This document shows positions 33,926 through 35,210 of a DNA stretch of 35,210 bases, piece after piece. Origin of the DNA: Bifidobacterium stellenboschense (GTDB lineage: Bacteria > Actinomycetota > Actinomycetes > Actinomycetales > Bifidobacteriaceae); contig NZ_JGZP01000026.1 of NCBI RefSeq assembly GCF_000741785.1, positions 1-35,210 of the forward strand. The letters are read 5' to 3'. The notes under the pieces were generated by a model. That model had not been told where the DNA came from. It ran no database searches and saw only the letters and a list, made by a program, of their open reading frames with translations. Made by a program: the position numbers and the translations under genes. Position 1 is the stretch's first letter, and every line of letters begins with the position of its first letter.

Positions 33926-34911
33926 ACATCGGACACCTCACGGCGGGACTCGCCACCGATGTGGGGCTCAAGCGCAGGAACAACCAGGATCTGGGCTACG
34001 CCGATCACGGCGTGTACGTGGTGTGCGACGGCATGGGCGGCGGCATGGGCGGCGAACGGGCCAGCGCCCGCGCCATCGACCATCTGCGCGCCCTCACCGC
34101 GCTGCCGGTGCGCAACCGCGCCGACATCGAAACCGTGCTCGCCGACGCGCAGACCGACGTGCTCGCGCTCGGACAGGAGCTCGGCGGCGTGGCCGGCACC
34201 ACCGTGACCGGCCTCATCCTCGTCCACGGCGACGCCCCCGACACCGACGACGATGACTCCCCCACCGTGCTGTCCGGCATCGGCGGCGCATCGGGCGACA
34301 AGACCGCCGCCGCCGACCTGACCGAGACCGCCGAGGACGAGACGCTGCTCGTGCCGTTCAACACGGAGAACCTCGCCTACGTGGTCAACATCGGCGACTC
34401 GCGCACCTACCACATGGACGCGCTGGAGGACGGCAGCGGATGGGACGCCTCGACGCTCACCCGCATCACCCGCGACCATTCGCAACGGCAGGAGGCCATC
34501 GACTCCGGCGAACTGCTGCCCGACGTGGCCGCCTCGCTCATCCCCCGCAACGTCATCACCCAATGCATCGGCGACCCGGACGGCATCGACCCGGACCTGT
34601 TCCTCACCGATGCGACCGGCCGCTTCATCATCTGCTCCGACGGACTGCACGCGGAGGTCTCCGGCGACGACGAGATCGCCGCGATCGCCGCACGGTACGA
34701 CGACCCGCAGCAGGCGGCCGACGCGCTCCTCCAGGCGTCGCTCGCCGCCGGCGGCCGCGACAACGTGACCGTCATCGTCGCGGACATGCCCGTGCTCGCG
34801 CCGAAACGGCACGCATGGGCGGTGACTAAACTCGGTGACGAGGAGGATATCGGCAACATCGCCGATCAGACTTTGCAAACCTTACGAACCATAACACCAA
34901 GGAGGCCATGA
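33922..34911 (+). CDS. PP2C-family Ser/Thr protein phosphatase
   Basis: The protein has 329 residues, starting at ATG 33922 after GGAGGGGAAGCGTT and overlapping the previous stop codon (ATGA). Metal-binding and catalytic motifs are intact: RRNNQD (18-23), VVCDGMGG (33-40), IGDSRTYH, ITRDHSQ, ICSDGLHAEVSGDD and GGRDNVTVIVAD. It should remove phosphate from Ser/Thr in an Mn/Mg-dependent manner in the cytosol. An acidic, Asp/Thr-rich insert (about residues 112-152) is unlike a compact PP2C. The last 40 residues are not conserved. Placed in the same run as the kinase, it is the natural eraser of kinase marks. Confidence 0.93.
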   Translation: MNIGHLTAGLATDVGLKRRNNQDLGYADHGVYVVCDGMGGGMGGERASARAIDHLRALTALPVRNRADIETVLADAQTDVLALGQELGGVAGTTVTGLILVHGDAPDTDDDDSPTVLSGIGGASGDKTAAADLTETAEDETLLVPFNTENLAYVVNIGDSRTYHMDALEDGSGWDASTLTRITRDHSQRQEAIDSGELLPDVAASLIPRNVITQCIGDPDGIDPDLFLTDATGRFIICSDGLHAEVSGDDEIAAIAARYDDPQQAADALLQASLAAGGRDNVTVIVADMPVLAPKRHAWAVTKLGDEEDIGNIADQTLQTLRTITPRRP

Positions 34912-35210
34912 TGGTCGATTACGATGCCGCGGTCGCGGCGGTCCAGGACCAGAACGCTGATCCGATCTTCCTCGCGAAGATCGCCTACGAGAACCCGGAG
35001 TTCGGCGCGAACGTCGCGGTGAACCCGCGCGCCTACCCAGGCCTGCTGCGCTGGCTCGCCGAATTCGGCGACGAGCGCGCCCGCGAGACCGTGGCCCAGA
35101 TGGGATACACGGCGAACGGCACCCCGGCCGGAGCAACCAGCCCGCCGCCCAGGCCGAGCCGGCCGCGGCCCAGGCCGACCCGTACGCACAGCAGGCGCAG
35201 GCCGACCCGT
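34911..35210 (+). CDS. Variant leucine-rich repeat (LRV-like) protein, 5' part, apparent frameshift
   Basis: Start is ATG 34911 (MVDYDAAVAAVQDQNADPIF), 5 nt after GGAGG; an ATG one codon upstream is too close to it. It shares one base with the preceding stop codon. Residues 1-66 have an LRV-like pattern (AKIAYENPEFGANVAVNPRA, then YPGLLRWLAEFGDERARETV), known from bifidobacterial proteins of this locus. From about 35133 the reading frame changes character: the annotated frame gives Pro/Arg-rich text with four AGG codons, whereas the frame shifted by one base gives QPAAQAEPAAAQADPYAQQ, a typical Gln/Ala/Pro linker. One base may be missing near 35127-35138, either a real mutation or a sequencing error. 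No stop codon is seen in the unshifted frame before the edge. The C-terminal part (perhaps FHA) lies outside the window. Confidence 0.7.
   Translation, partial: MVDYDAAVAAVQDQNADPIFLAKIAYENPEFGANVAVNPRAYPGLLRWLAEFGDERARETVAQMGYTANGTPAGATSPPPRPSRPRPRPTRTHSRRRPTR

Overview
The window is high-GC, gene-dense actinobacterial DNA. Gene content points to the genus Bifidobacterium. The strongest reason is the run of genes at 20.7-33.9 kb: a membrane Ser/Thr kinase, a giant Ig/FN3 protein, a MoxR-type AAA+ ATPase, a DUF58 protein and a transglutaminase-fold membrane protein. This matches the set described in bifidobacteria as the PFNA cluster (pkb2, fn3, aaa-atp, duf58, tgm). An AdnAB-type helicase-nuclease pair replaces RecBCD, which also fits Actinobacteria. 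I saw no mobile element, CRISPR array or rRNA gene. The species cannot be named from sequence alone.

Layout, left to right. (1) 1-3.4 kb: the N-terminal part of a Ser/Lys/Arg-rich protein (minus strand, running off the window), a tRNA-Arg(CCT) with a clear terminator, a flotillin/SPFH protein (minus) and, divergent from it, a DUF4391 protein (plus). (2) 3.4-6.1 kb: a minus-strand unit of a sodium:solute symporter (SSS family) and a small two-helix membrane protein. It is preceded by a 0.5 kb regulatory region with LacI-family-like operator motifs and followed by a terminator. (3) 6.1-10.6 kb: minus-strand genes for a GNAT acetyltransferase and an MFS transporter (overlapping), then a class I aminotransferase and a Ppx/GppA phosphatase. 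(4) 10.8-19.4 kb: the two large adnA-like and adnB-like genes (minus, overlapping by 4 bp), with an alternating inverted-repeat array over the presumed promoter. (5) 19.5-20.6 kb: a membrane-anchored class A beta-lactamase-fold serine hydrolase (minus). (6) 20.7 kb to the right edge: a plus-strand run of kinase, Ig/FN3 giant protein, MoxR, DUF58, transglutaminase-like protein, PP2C phosphatase and the start of a variant leucine-rich-repeat protein. Its last four genes are joined by stop/start overlaps.

The most interesting part is region 6. It holds a kinase, a matching PP2C phosphatase, a MoxR ATPase whose disordered N-terminus carries three 11-residue repeats built around D-M-D-S/A-T-R-L-G (possible phospho-acceptor sites), a very large extracytoplasmic scaffold, and a transglutaminase-fold protein in which all three catalytic positions are replaced (Ser, Glu and Tyr instead of Cys, His and Asp). 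I infer an envelope-associated phospho-signalling system in which the transglutaminase domain acts as a binding module, not an enzyme. The last gene shows an apparent -1 frameshift about 75 codons in.

Coordinates were read by hand from the sequence. Family calls rest on motifs recognised by eye, not on database searches.
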